Of a stretch of DNA of 64,000 nucleotides, positions 42,334 to 53,355 are shown in pieces. Position 1 is the stretch's first letter, and each line of letters opens with the position of its first letter. A program made the position numbers and the translations under genes. Below the pieces are notes generated by a model. It saw only the letters and a list, made by a program, of their open reading frames with translations, searched no databases and was not told where the DNA came from. The stretch is from assembly GCA_029448655.1 (NCBI GenBank), contig JACCLO010000012.1:62001-126000 (forward strand), given 5' to 3'. Source of the stretch: Wolfiporia cocos. Its lineage: Eukaryota > Basidiomycota > Agaricomycetes > Polyporales > Phaeolaceae.

Positions 42334-42936
42334 TGACGCAGACACTCACTAAGACTGAATATAAATGTTGAGGGGCGGTGTCGATAAGTGTGAAGTGTTA
42401 AGAGTCAAGCAGTTGGTAAGAACAACTAGTCGATTGTCGAGGAGAACTATTCTGAGTCTACAACGTACTCAGAGGCCAGCTTATATACATGAAGGGTAAG
42501 ACCCGTAACACCGTAGGTAAGACTAGAGGTACCGCAGGGCGTAGGGTTATGTACCGGTAATGGTACGACCCGAAGCTTGTGATAGTTCCAAAGGTCGCTG
42601 ACTGAGCGTAAGGCTACAGCATGTGACGTGAGTTAGGCCGCTGACTGAGCGTAAGCCAGCGGCAGGTGACGCGAGTCACTAGAAAGCCATGTGACGTGTG
42701 GCAACGTATGTTGTGAACTCTTTGTAGGATCACGTGCAGGAAAGATAAGATAAGTCTACAGATAAGACGAGGCGCCATGATAGGCGCTGAGCTAACGTGC
42801 ACAAGAGATAAGATAAGAGGTATCTACGAGAGTGAGATAAGATAAGACATAACGTGACTTGGAGAGCGAGTAGAACGAGCTGTAGAAAATCAGAGAAAAT
42901 AGGGAAAAATAGGGAAAAATAAGAGAAACCGTGACA
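42334..42936 (-). repeat. D 5' LTR (603 bp)
   Basis: One difference from the 3' copy by eye. The GATAAG cluster is at 42742-42849. It is followed by the CGGCC duplication and C gag. Confidence 0.95.
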
Positions 42937-44571
42937 CGGCCTTCTCGAAGATCGAGCCCTTGATCTTGTCAGGGTAAGATGTCTGATACATTTCGAGGGC
43001 GAAATCTATCAGAGGCTCGATGTCAGTGGGGGCCTTGAAGAACGGGGTCTTGCCGAGGACGTTTAAGGTGTCCTTAACCTTTTTGGGGAGTGTTTCGGTG
43101 AACTCCCACACCAGGGTCTCGTTGGCGGTTTCGGAGAGATGGCCGAGGGTGTGGAACCGTTCGCAGTAATTGAAATAGTTCGATTCGGTGAGTTCCTTGC
43201 CCTTGGTACCGTAGTAGCTGCGAATTTCCTTCTTCGCGATCTCCTTATCCGTCATCTTGCCGTATTGCACCATTACGGATTTGGTGAAATCCTCCCAGGT
43301 GCCGAGAGATTCACCGTTTCCTGCCTTCTTGATGAGAGGCGAGAAAAACTTGTATGCGTCCCCTGTGACGCGGAAGAGGGCCGTGGTGATACGGTCATGG
43401 TCATTGTAGACCCTGAGCGTACCGAAGTACAGGCCCATCTTCTCTACCCATTCCTGCACAATCACCTTTCCAGATGACCCAGAGAATTCGGGGGGAGGGG
43501 GAATTTTCAGGTTTTGAGGCAGACCTGGAATCTGCGGGGCGACGGCTGCTGCAGCAGCGGCTGCAGCTTGTGCGGCGGCAGCGGCCTCGGCAGCACGGGT
43601 TTGAGCAGTGTTGGGGGCCGGAGCGGGTGCTTCCGGGGGTGTGCGGACACCGGGAGGATTGGGAACGGAAGGATTCTTGCGACTCCTTCGAAGTTCTTCC
43701 TCAACCTTCTCCATGCGCTCGGCAAATGCATCCTCGAGGTCGTCGAGCCGAGACCGGTAATCCTTCCGGAGCTCTTTCTCCATTTCGGAGAACTTGGCGG
43801 TGTATTCCTGCCGGAGTTCCTTGCCAAGGTCCACCAAAGTGGACACAACCTCGTTGCGGAGCGAATTGACCGCTTCGTGTAGCTCGTCTTGGGCTATTTG
43901 TTCGATTACCCTGGATTGCCCAGCCAGGGAGTCGATTCTGCCATGGATTCGCTCCAGGCAGGCGTACACCATTCGGCCGAAGGTGTCGACCTTATCGTGG
44001 GTTATCGCCGCGCTTCGTTGTACGGCGGCGTCAAGGAGTGCCCCATGCAGGGGACCATCTACCTTGTGCTGGTCTTCCTCTGGGAGGTAAGCCTTGAGGC
44101 CCCTTTCGACCTCGTCGTTGGTTCGGCGGGTCGGACCCGAATATTCTATCTCGAGGGTCGTGACGGGCCCGATTGGTCGGGTGTAGCGGGCCGGCGGGTA
44201 TCCGGGGATAGGTGTGCCCGGACGCGTTCCCATGGGGTTGGATGGGGAGTCCCTTTGTGGGGGAACATCCTCTACTTCGTCCTCTTCCTCTTTCTCGCTC
44301 AGATGCTCCAAGGTCACCAGGGGTTGAGTCCCTGAGGGCCCTGCTACCGGGGTCTCCGGGCCTTCCGAGCGAAGGCGCATTGTGCGACGAGTAGCGAGGG
44401 GTGCACTGTTGGAGGAGGTGGAAGACATTGCGAATCTGTTTATGACGAATGTTAGTTTCCGGTTACTCATTGTCTTAGATTCTTAAGAAGGGATTTAGTT
44501 TGAAAGCTGCAACTTTCGTTATAGATCACACTCGCACTCTATTTCAGAGTTAAAAGATGATAGTATTTCTA

Positions 44572-45471
44572 CTATACAATCGCGAGTATATCCTCTTCTA
44601 CCAAAGTAGTTGAGGGCCCTGCCACCTTGTCAGGTGGTGTTACACCGAAGGCAAAAGTAATTTGTAGCGCTACGCATTCTGCTACGATACGAGCCAAGTC
44701 CGTACGCCAATCCAAAAAGGAAATGTTGCCGAGTTGTTTGCAATACTTTTTCATAATTCTCCAGTCTCTATTGGTGATCCTCCCCCGTCTCGCTCTATCC
44801 TTTACGTTATCCACCAAGTCCTCTAATTCTACTACCATAGTATGGAAACGCATGTCGTTTTCCATATGGAAGCCTGGGTAATTAGGGGGGTGGTTGGCGA
44901 GAGGAGTGAGACGAGTGGGAGTGCCTTCTAGCATGGGAATAACCTGATCGCATGCTTGGAGAGGCTTCTTCTTCCCGAAGACGAGGGAAGGGTCGAGAAA
45001 CTTGTGGTTGGTCGGAACGGGAGGTCCGGCCGCCGGGCTGGAGAGACGGAGGGCCAGTGAAGAAGTTGCTTGCTTGGCTTCCTTGGCGGCTTGTTTGGCG
45101 GCAATTCGCTTATTCAGCTTATCGCGGGCGAGCTTGAGCTTGTTGAGTTCGCGGAGTTCGATTAGATTTTCCATGGCGGTAATGGAAGCGGCTAGCTTCT
45201 CTTCCTCTGTCCAGATGCGCTTGGAAAGTGGAACTGGTTTGGGAGGTCGAGGAGCGGGTTTCCCGGCCTCAGCGATGTGCTTTGGCATGTGGACGGGAAT
45301 CTCCCAAAGATGGAGTTTCCCAGTGTAATCTTCCTTTACAGGAAGCGTGTAAGTGACGTCCTCTGCCCAAGGAATGTCGGTGGTGTCGATGCGGCTGAGA
45401 AGTGACCGCTTCGCCGGTTTGACGTAAGGGGCAGTGGAGGAGCCACGTGTGCGACGGGTAACGCGGGGCAT
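44572..45471 (-). CDS. C ORF0: conserved accessory protein of unknown function
   Basis: ATG 45471 (MPRVTRRTRG) is preferred because ORF0 begins MP in all families; the frame is open to ATG 45495. The product is about 299 residues. The N-terminus is basic, followed by a Lys/Leu/Glu helix (about 100-140), a Pro/Gly-rich linker, and a helical C-terminal part with RITNRDWRIMKKY matching A, B and D. It lacks the CTEKK motif of A and D. No stop codon interrupts it. CCTTTTCAGG at 45569-45578 lies upstream. Confidence 0.83.
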   Translation of the reverse strand: MPRVTRRTRGSSTAPYVKPAKRSLLSRIDTTDIPWAEDVTYTLPVKEDYTGKLHLWEIPVHMPKHIAEAGKPAPRPPKPVPLSKRIWTEEEKLAASITAMENLIELRELNKLKLARDKLNKRIAAKQAAKEAKQATSSLALRLSSPAAGPPVPTNHKFLDPSLVFGKKKPLQACDQVIPMLEGTPTRLTPLANHPPNYPGFHMENDMRFHTMVVELEDLVDNVKDRARRGRITNRDWRIMKKYCKQLGNISFLDWRTDLARIVAECVALQITFAFGVTPPDKVAGPSTTLVEEDILAIV

Positions 45472-45495
45472 GATTCTAGAAAGTGCAGCCTTCAT

Positions 45496-46098
45496 GAGAA
45501 ACGAAGTTTCCCAGTGATACGTCCAAGAACAGGAATAGAAGGGATTATGTAAGGTAGGGTAGTGGACTCCTTTTCAGGAGCAAAGAAGGTGTACTACGGG
45601 GCATAATTACTCTTATGTTGCGCGCAAACCCTGTGCCGAGACGGCGCGGATATTCGCATGACCCTAACGGTCAGAGGCGCCGACTCCAGGGGTAGAGTTG
45701 CTGACTGCCAGGCCGGTTCCTGGGTCAGATGATTGGGATTCGGATACACGACACCGCCCCGGAGGGACGATGCCGGAAAGTGGCTGGGATTTTACATCCC
45801 TTAGCCTGTCCATGCTTCAACAATGAGGTTGCCGTCTACAGACTATCACGGGGACTTTTTCAGGACATTGGAATACCATCGCGTCCACAGGTAAGTGGAT
45901 TAGCCCTAAGGCGCGCAAGTGTACCCCTTTGCCCTATTTGACCCCATGACGTGCACGCCGAACTGCCCGAAGGACTTATGTTTTGTGGCTACCGCACTTG
46001 TCCTTTGGCAGGATTATCCGAAGATGATCCCCCTCACTGCTTTTCCCATGGTGGGTTCAAAGCAGGTCCCTTACGCCTGGGAGGCGGCTTTGGAAAAT
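45496..46098 (-). other. C leader, 3' part
   Basis: No gene seen. It holds the conserved hairpin at 45786-45800 (minus strand GGGAT, GTAAA loop, ATCCC) and CCTGAAAAGG (45569-45578). It is cut at 46098 by a solo LTR. Confidence 0.55.
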
Positions 46099-47174
46099 TG
46101 ACACAGATGGCTCTGTGGGACTCACCAAGCCAGTATCCTGCGATGAACTAGGCGACTTAGGTGAGGAAGAGGTTATCAGACGCAGCAGGAGGTAGGAGGT
46201 TCTTCTACGGCGTACGCCGAGAAGAATAGAACTAAGGTTATAGGCCGTCAAGGCCCTACTTATATACACATATATAACGGGTCATGTGCTACTGTATAGT
46301 GCATGCCCGATAAGGAGTGTGGGCTTGGTTGCCATAAGGGCGACCAAGTGGTACGGCTACTCTACAAAGGCCGTGACCCGCCGGTAATGGCCGAGCCAAT
46401 GGTAAAAGAGAGAGCGTGTGGTCTCATCGTTAGATGGACATGTGAATACGGGTGCAGCCCGGGTATAAGGGATGCCGGTTGCCGGATACCGTGAGGTATA
46501 ATGGCGATTGGCCGGTCATCGTGTGCTGACCAAGGCGGAACGCCGAGGTCGTAATGCTATTGGGCCAGCAGGCACCGTAGCATGTGATATGTCCGGACCG
46601 GATGGTTACCGGAACATATGGTGGTCTTAGCCGTGAGGCGAGGACCGGTGTTTGGGCAACGCCGTGATGGCAGAAGCCCGGGACTTGGAGAACGCCGAGT
46701 CCGTGGGAGGCCGAGGAGGCCGTGACCTATAGCGATATAGCCTTGATGCTATTATAGTGCTGTATGGTCATTTTGCCATTATTGTGCGAAGGCGTGGCGC
46801 GCCTGAGGTGCCATTGTGATCAAGGATCTTATGGCGGTGGGAGGCCGGGAAGGCCGACCCAATAGTACAAGGCCGCGAGGCGCTGTTTGTACATGTGGAC
46901 ATTATTATGCGAGCGTGCCGCGCTCGGCCTATCATTATGATCTAAGATCTATGACATGGCTGGTCTTGCTCTGTCGGGCGAGACCATGTGGTTTGGCGTT
47001 AGCCAAGCGTTAGCTTAGCGTGAGCCAAGGGTTACACTTAGCGTTAGCGAGGCATGAGCCAAGCGTGAGCGTAAGCGTGAGTGGCGTAGATGACTTGTAG
47101 TTAGACGTATAATTCCCAGGTAAATTGCTATAATCGTAGGAAAAATGCTGTAAGCCCCAGATAAATCTGTGACA
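46099..47174 (-). repeat. Solo LTR in the C leader (1076 bp)
   Basis: Plus strand begins TGACACAGATGG and ends AAATCTGTGACA, with target duplication AAAAT (46094-46098, 47175-47179). TATATAC lies near 46258. Its end sequence (GTGAGTCCCACAG) links it to C and E. Short tandem words such as TAGCCAAGCG and GCGTGAGC crowd 46990-47085. Confidence 0.9.
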
Positions 47175-47179
47175 AAAAT

Positions 47180-47560
47180 TCCCATGTCATCATAATGATG
47201 ACCCTGTGGATAGCGATGGGGCGCTTAACAACGCTTGCCATGACAGGGGGTTGGGCGCACACGGGCAGACCGTCCCCTTTTCTCCACAGGCGGGTCTTAA
47301 CCGCTCACAGTCCAAGCTTGTCAGCGAGGATCGTGTCTCCTTAATCCTGGAGTCCGGGTTAGGTAGACCTCCTGCCTAAAAAGGTGGTGTGGCTTCCCTG
47401 GTTGCCAACCCTCTGTCGAGGATGGCGATGTATCCCCCAGATCTCAACTATCACCCCAATCGCCTTGTCAGGCAGAAAGGGATGTGCGCAGCAACGAGCA
47501 ATAGCCCCTGTAGGATAGAAACCCAGACCCAAGCGCAAGCGCAAGGGCGGGGGTAGGGGG
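47180..47560 (-). other. C leader, 5' part
   Basis: No gene seen. TCCCCCAGA at 47433-47441 (minus strand TCTGGGGGA) lies about 120 nt from the primer site, as in the other families. Confidence 0.55.
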
Positions 47561-47571
47561 AGATTTGTTCT
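47561..47571 (-). other. C self-priming primer-binding site
   Basis: Minus strand AGAACAAATCT, two bases after the 5' LTR. It is complementary to the LTR segment 47697-47707 at the inferred RNA 5' end, about 28 nt past TATA. Confidence 0.8.
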
Positions 47572-47573
47572 TA

Positions 47574-48273
47574 TGACACAGACTAGACTGTGGGACTCAC
47601 ACTATAACCTAATAAACGACTTTGAAGAAGTTGTTGGAGGTTGGTGAGGAGGCTAGTGGGCGCAAGCAGAGATGAGATGTAACTGTGCGAATGCAGAGAA
47701 CAAATCTAAGGCTTATCGTAGTGATAGCCCTACTTATATACATGCATTGTTTGGTTACCAGTAAGGGAGCCAAACATGAAGACGGTCTGTGCGCAGACAT
47801 AACTAATACAGCTAAGTCGTAAACTACAATAGACCATGTGCGCCGGTAATGGCCGCACCAGTAAGATCGTTTGTTTGGACCGTAGGTCCATGTTGTGGAA
47901 GTGGCTGAAGCTACGTTAGTAAGCCATGCATGTGATTCTTATATACCGGTATCGGGATATGAGTAATCGTAAGGGCATTGGCATGTGATAACGAGCGGGC
48001 CGCTTATCCAATTGTACTGACATAGCCCGGTATCGGGATATGAGTAAGGCGCGTGACACCGGAGGTTAGTCCGCTGAGTCATTGACGCGTACAAACGTGT
48101 TATGTACGTGTTGTTATGACAAGTGGACGTATACCGCGTTGTGTACGTGTTGTTTGGTTGCGTGTACGTGTAGACGGGCGCTTAACAGCGTAAATGTCTA
48201 CAAGGTCGTAGAAATACCAGATAAATAGGTAAAAAATACGGGAAAAATAGTGGCATGTCCCAAATCTGTGACA
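47574..48273 (-). repeat. C 5' LTR (700 bp)
   Basis: One substitution and one extra A relative to 27934-28632. It is flanked by TATAT (48274-48278) and B pol. Confidence 0.95.
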
Positions 48274-48278
48274 TATAT

Positions 48279-50728
48279 CCACGACTCCCTGTCACCCCTC
48301 GCCAGCCCAGTATTTTTCGTAGCCAAAAAAGACGGAACACTACGCATGGTCATTGACTACCAAAAATTGAACGACATCACGGTGGACAACAAGTACCCAA
48401 TACCCCGAATATCCGACCTCATCGACCAACTCTCATCAGCTTCGATCTTCACAAAAATTGATTTAAGATGGGGCTACAACAATGTTTGGATAAGGGAAGG
48501 TGATGAATGGAAAACAGCATTCATTACCAACCAAGGGTTATACAAGGCCACCGTCATGTATTTCGGTTTCAAGAATGCACCAGGCACTTTCCAAGCAATG
48601 ATGAATGACATCCTCAAGGACTTCATTGCAACTGGAAAAGTGATTGTCTACTTGGACGACATACTGATCTTCGGAAACGATTTAGCCGAACATCGTCGAA
48701 TTACCAGGGCAGTCCTGAAAAGGCTCCAGGAAAATGACTTATTCACCAAGCCCGAGAAATGTTTCTTCGAACAAAAGAGCATTGAATACCTCAGCATGAT
48801 AATTTCAAAAGGGATCGAAATGGACCCTTTGAAATTAGGCGGAGTCTTAAACTGGCCACAGCCCACCAAGGTGAAAGAAGTACAGGCGTTCTTAGGATTC
48901 GCCAACTTCTACAGACAGTTCATCAAGGACTTCTCAAAAATCGTGAAGCCCCTGACCAAGCTAACGAAGAAATCCGAAGCATGGCATTGGGATGAAGCAC
49001 AGGAAGAAGCTTTCCAGAAGCTTAAAACGGCCTTTACACCAGCCCCCGTCTTACGAATTCTGGATAAGGTACAGAAATTCCGAGTTGAAGCCGACGCATC
49101 GGACTTTGCAACAGGAGCAGTCTTGTCACAGTATTCACCGGAAAGCCAGAAATGGCACCCGTGTGCCTTTTACTCGGCAGCTATGACAGCTCCTAAACGG
49201 AATTACAAAATTTACGACAAGGAAATGTTGGCGATCATTCGAGCACTCGAAGAATGGCGCCACTACCTTGAAGGACACCCGGAGAAATTCGAAATATGGT
49301 CGGATCACCTTAACCTGACCTACTTCAAGATGGCACAGAAGCTAACTCGGAGACAAGCAAGATGGGCACTTTACCTATCACGATTTAACTTTACCATGCA
49401 CCATAAGCCAGGAAAAACAATGCTCACTGTGGACCCTCTGTCCAGGAGGCCAGACCATGAAGAGGGGGTGGAACTCGATAATCGAGACAAAATTTTGTTA
49501 AAACCAGAATTTTTTGTCAATATCACGCAATAACTCGCCATTCTTGTGATCGAGCCCTCACATAAGTTGGTCAACCATGATGACAATCTCCAAAGGGAAA
49601 TTCGCAAAGCGTTGCTAGACGATGAGGTAACCAAAGACTACAAAGGCCTATTACAGTCAGGACCTCGCGAATTCGGAAAGGTGTTAAAGGAATGGAACTA
49701 TGAAAATGGTTTGCTCCTTTACAGAAACAAGATATACGTGCCAAAGCTGCCAGAGCACCTTAGAAGTACGGTCTTAGAAATGCACCATGATCACCCATCA
49801 GTGGGACATCAAGGGAGATGGAAAACATACAAACTCATCTCATGCAACTACTGGTGGCCAGGACTAACCAACTCGGTAGAGAAATACGTACAGAGCTGCG
49901 ACACTCGCCAAAGAATGAAAAATTGGCCCAAGAAGCCATACAGCCCGCTACAACCTAACGAGGTACCAATCGCCCCATGGGAAATCATCACGACAGATTT
50001 CATCATGTATCTTCCGAAGTCTAAAATAGATGGGAAAACATATGATGCTATCATGGTGATTGTAGACCGTTTGACAAAACACACCCGGTTCTTCCCTATC
50101 TCAAGCAAATTCGGAACAAAGGATCTCGTAAGAGTCCTATACGGAAGGTGCTACCCAATACATGGATTACTGAAATGTATCATTTCTGATCGTGGAGTAC
50201 AATTCACATCAGAACTCTTCGGAGAGTGGTGCAAACTACTGGGAATAGAACGCACGATGACAATGGCTTACCACCCACAAGCAGACGGTCAGACGGAAAG
50301 GACGAATCAGACGTTGGAACAATACCTCAGATGCTATGTAAACACGTATCGGAAAGACAACTGGTCTCAGTTTCTTCCAACTGCGGAATTTGCATACAAC
50401 AATGCGGCATCTGAAACAACGAAACTGTCACCGTTCTATGTCGAACTCGGAAGGCACCCAAGGGCAGGCCCGGCAGATTTAGCAATTCAACAGAAAGCAG
50501 ATCTGAACAAAATCGCAACCGAGAGATGGAATGCACAGGAGCAGGCGAAAGCCACCATGCAACTAGCAGCAGAGCGAATGAAATGGTACTATGACCAAAC
50601 GGTCAAGAAAGTTCCTTTCAAAGTCGGAGACAAAGTGATGATTGACGTACGGGATTACCAGACATCCGAAAGGAGTTTGGCCCCGCATTACATTGGACTG
50701 TTCAAAATTATCGAACAACTTTCCCCCG
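48279..50728 (+). pseudogene. pol: B pol, segment 3: RT, RNase H, integrase
   Basis: Continues B Pol from SPLASPVFFV. RT catalytic YLDD lies near 48650, RNase H ADASDFATG near 49090, integrase HHDH near 49785, CDTR near 49898 (second zinc Cys changed to Arg), and SDRG near 50190. A TAA at 49531-49533 splits the frame in the RNase H to integrase linker, then the same frame continues. Solo LTR 50729-51202 cuts it within the conserved LSPVTF motif. CCCCG duplications (50724-50728, 51203-51207) rejoin it. Confidence 0.92.
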
Positions 50729-51202
50729 TGTCACAGTTTATTCTGTGATTATTCCTCACATATGCGATTACCGGGGGTCGAACCAGTGACCTAGGGATTT
50801 GCCGAAAGGTGCGCGCCTTTACTGGCGCGTATCTCCAAGTAGCTAGCGCGCGGCTACCTTACTATACATGTGATGCGCTTATGTAGCCAATGTAACGTGA
50901 TCGTTTAGGCGCATGCGCACAGGCCATGCACTTTAGGGCAAGGGTAGCTCTTAGTAGTTACTGCGCTCCCTCACTGTATATAAGACCCAACGTCTGAGGC
51001 GTACTCCTCAGACTTAACAATTTGGCTCTGCCTTAGGGCAACCATTACTCCATACCTTGCTGCGTCACTTGAGCTTGCTAGTCTGAGGAACCTCGACCTT
51101 AACGGCGACTAAGGACTCTTTCCACCTTAGACCGACTGCATCGTAGGATGCTACTAGTGGAGCGGGGCATTACGTTGAGGTATGACCCAGAGTATTGGGT
51201 CA
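50729..51202 (+). repeat. Solo LTR, family F10
   Basis: 474 bp, TGTCACAG to TTGGGTCA, with target duplication CCCCG. TATATAAG lies near 50978 and palindrome GTCTGAGG/CCTCAGAC at 50992-51013. GCGCACAGGCCATG plus CTTTAGGG lies at 50915-50938. An antisense B box (GGGGTCGAACC, 50774-50784) and a weak A box (50835-50845) look tRNA-like. Confidence 0.92.
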
Positions 51203-51207
51203 CCCCG

Positions 51208-51504
51208 TAACGTTTAGGCTACACCTAGATGCACAATATCGAGCATATCACCCAGTTTTTCACGCTTCAAAGCTAGTTCCCTACACGGGATCACAGGAGG
51301 CACCCGAACCTGACGAACAAGGAGAATATGAAGTGGAGAAAATCCTAAACCATCAATACACGGCACATGGAAAACTCCAACTGCTCGTAAGATGGAAAGG
51401 ATACACTCAGGGAGAGGACACATGGGAAGACGGAGCATCACTTCAAAACGCAAAGGAAATTGTCGACAAGTACAAGCAAAAGCACAAACTCAACGACACC
51501 CCTG
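51208..51504 (+). pseudogene. pol: B pol, segment 4: chromodomain
   Basis: Encodes TFRLHLDAQYRAYHPVFHAS, then a chromodomain (EYEVEKILNH, LLVRWKGY, EDTWE), at about 51321-51480. It ends at KLNDTP where LTR 51505-52108 was inserted (duplication CCCTG, 51500-51504 and 52109-52113). Confidence 0.9.
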
Positions 51505-52108
51505 TGACACGGAAACCCACTGGTTACGTGACTACCCGCAAAGCGGGGAAACCCTCCCTATATCCCTCCTATCCCTATCCTCCAAGGAGAACAGGACGTC
51601 TCTTGTGGACGAACTGCCGTTGCCCTTCCCTTGTATTTCAGGGGCTGGTCGGGACGCACCGAACCGCTGGCGGATGAGGAGGACTGGCCGCTCCTTAGGC
51701 ACCCAGGCTAGCAGTCAAAGAGAGAGAGAGAGTGTCGACGCTTAGACAGGCGCACACCAGAGAGGAGATGGTTCCCAGGGGACTTGCCCCAAGGTCGAGA
51801 AGAATAGTTCTGAGGTGTAAGCCTCAGAACGTCGTAGTATATATACATGGGGAACAGTAACTACTGCCGCTAACAGCCTGCCCTAATGGCGTGGTCTGTG
51901 CGCGCGCTGTGACCGTAACCCATAACTACATAACGCTGTTACTACCCTTGATGTCACGTGACCTGTAGAGATAAGATAGTGAAGGAATTATCTACCTACG
52001 CACGTGCGGTTCCACTCGAGCGGCTAAGTATTATCGTAGCGAATATCTGTGGAATAAAGGTGAATAAATCACTAAAGAACTCCCTTTATTCCGGAATTTC
52101 TTGTGACA
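51505..52108 (-). repeat. Solo LTR, group F11 (a)
   Basis: 604 bp. Plus strand begins TGACACGG and ends CTTGTGACA, with duplication CCCTG. Minus-strand TATATATAC lies near 51838-51847, with a CCTCAGAAC/GTTCTGAGG palindrome beside it at 51808-51830. An ATTAGGGCAGG box (minus strand) lies near 51882-51893. Confidence 0.9.
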
Positions 52109-52113
52109 CCCTG

Positions 52114-52480
52114 CACGACGAAGTACACGCAACCCACGAATCAGAGTTGCCGACCTGGAAGATGACCCAGACTGGAAAGTTGGGGATGGGTACTTATGGC
52201 CAGATGATTGGCCGCTTGTCAAGGATTCCATGACGCGCGAAGAGTGAAAAACAGAGCACAAATGGTTAATGAGAGACCCGTATGGAAACTTTGTGGAAGC
52301 AGGAACGCGATTCAACAAATACCTTGAATTCGCAATAGGACCACACAGAACTTACCCAGAAAAAGGAACAGTCAACTCCACCGGATACGATATTCACGCA
52401 TCCACCCCCACCAGAATTAATCCGGGACTAACCATGATGGTAGAAACCGATTTGAAAATCCTGCTCCCATATGGAAGCTG
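52114..52480 (+). pseudogene. pol: B pol, segment 5: linker and dUTPase start
   Basis: Encodes the acidic Trp-rich linker (DDPDWK, LWPDDWP) found before dUTPase in all families, then dUTPase motif 1 (STGYDIHAS). An in-frame TGA lies at 52245-52247. It is cut at 52480 in LPYGS by LTR 52481-52957, with AGCTG duplications (52476-52480, 52958-52962). Confidence 0.88.
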
Positions 52481-52957
52481 TGTCACAACTTTCTGTGATG
52501 CCTTACATAATACGTTTACCCTGGGAGTTGAACCCTCGACCTCCTGGTTAGACTGTCAGGTGACGTCTTACAGCGTCACCACCCCCAAGTAGTTAGCGCG
52601 CGGCTAGCAGAAGTAACATGATAGCATTACGTAAGCCTAGAAGTAACGTGATCGTTTAGGTGCATGTGCACAGGCCATGCGACTTTAGGGCAAGGGTAGT
52701 CACTAGTATTACTGCGCCCCTATCATGTATATAAACTAGGGTTCTGGGACGTTGTACTCCAGAACCTTTATTCTCGACTATGCTTTAGGGCACTTATACT
52801 CCATGCCTCGCTGCGCTCTTGATACTCGCTAGTCTGAAGGAACCTCAACCTCGATAACAACTAGGGCCCTATCTCACCTCTACATCGACTTGGTTGTAGG
52901 ATGCTGGCTAAAGGAGCGGGCGTATGTGTTGAGGTATGACCCAGAGTATTTGGGTCA
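52481..52957 (+). repeat. Solo LTR, family F10, second copy
   Basis: 477 bp, TGTCACAAC to TTGGGTCA, with duplication AGCTG. It is related to 50729-51202 but quite diverged. Antisense B box GGAGTTGAACC lies at 52524-52534, A-like box at 52585-52595, and TATATAA near 52728. Confidence 0.92.
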
Positions 52958-52962
52958 AGCTG

Positions 52963-53293
52963 GGGCAAATTGGAAACTCGATCCAGCATGGCCATCAAAG
53001 GGTTGCAAGTGCAGGGGGTTATTATAGACTGGGACTATTGGGGAGAAATCAAGGTCCTTCTCCACAATTTCACGGAGTTCCCCTATATTGTGAACGAAGG
53101 TGACAAAGTAGCACAGCTAATTTTGCATATGCTACCTCAGCCGGAAATTCACCACAGGACGGTCGATGGTTATGACAAGCAGTACCTCAACGACACCAAA
53201 CGAGGGGACAAAGGTTTCAGACATACAGGATGGCATCTAATAGAGCTCAATGAACCTACAATAGGGCAAAGACAACTCTACGAAGATCCGTAA
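52963..53293 (+). pseudogene. pol: B pol, segment 6: dUTPase end
   Basis: Encodes the rest of the dUTPase: ETRSSMA, GVIIDWDYWGEI, GDKVAQLI and GDKGFRHTG. The normally invariant GFGSTG P-loop-like motif is GFRHTG, and the Tyr-Arg of motif 3 is Tyr-Trp, so this copy is probably inactive. Pol ends at TAA 53291-53293. Confidence 0.9.
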
Positions 53294-53321
53294 TCCTTAG
53301 TCTGCGAAGAAATCAAAATCC

Positions 53322-53355
53322 TTCGCCGGGACGACGAAAGCTAAAGAGGGGGTAA
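53322..53355 (+). other. B 3' hairpin and polypurine tract
   Basis: Hairpin at 53322-53338 (TTCG arms, GGGAC in the loop) followed by AGAGGGGGTAA next to the LTR. Confidence 0.65.

Larger units (their letters stand above)
33645..42936 (-). mobile_element. Element D: chromovirus inserted in C gag
   Basis: 9292 bp, with 603-bp LTRs at 33645-34247 and 42334-42936 differing at one site by eye, and target duplication CGGCC (33640-33644, 42937-42941). Gag and pol are open. ORF0 has one in-frame TGA. It is the youngest layer of the right-hand stack. Confidence 0.95.
33149..44428 (-). pseudogene. gag: C gag, split by element D
   Basis: ATG 44428 (MSSTSSNSAP) to 42942, then 33644 to TGA 33149-33151. 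Removing D (9292 bp plus the CGGCC duplication, a multiple of three) leaves the frame open for about 660 residues. Order: Pro/Glu-rich N-terminus, long helical coiled coil (about 155-260), Ala-rich stretch, capsid domain (about 310-480), basic tail. C has a canonical CCHC knuckle (CTYCKQTGHYFNKC, near 33475-33520), whereas A, B and D have variants. The tail homologous to the end of A Gag is found in the pol frame, so a plus-one shift or an indel lies near the stop. Confidence 0.88.
27934..48273 (-). mobile_element. Element C: chromovirus interrupted by D and a solo LTR
   Basis: C has LTRs at 27934-28632 and 47574-48273 (699 and 700 bp) that differ by about one substitution and one indel, and target duplication TATAT. 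It is young. D (33645-42936) lies in its gag and a solo LTR (46099-47174) in its leader. ORF0, gag and pol are otherwise open. A further solo LTR of this family is at 56532-57230. Confidence 0.95.

Noticed and set aside
50760..50860. A true host tRNA gene
   Set aside because: B and A boxes are visible but the arms pair poorly and the spacing is long. It lies inside an LTR, so I report it as a tRNA-like module only.
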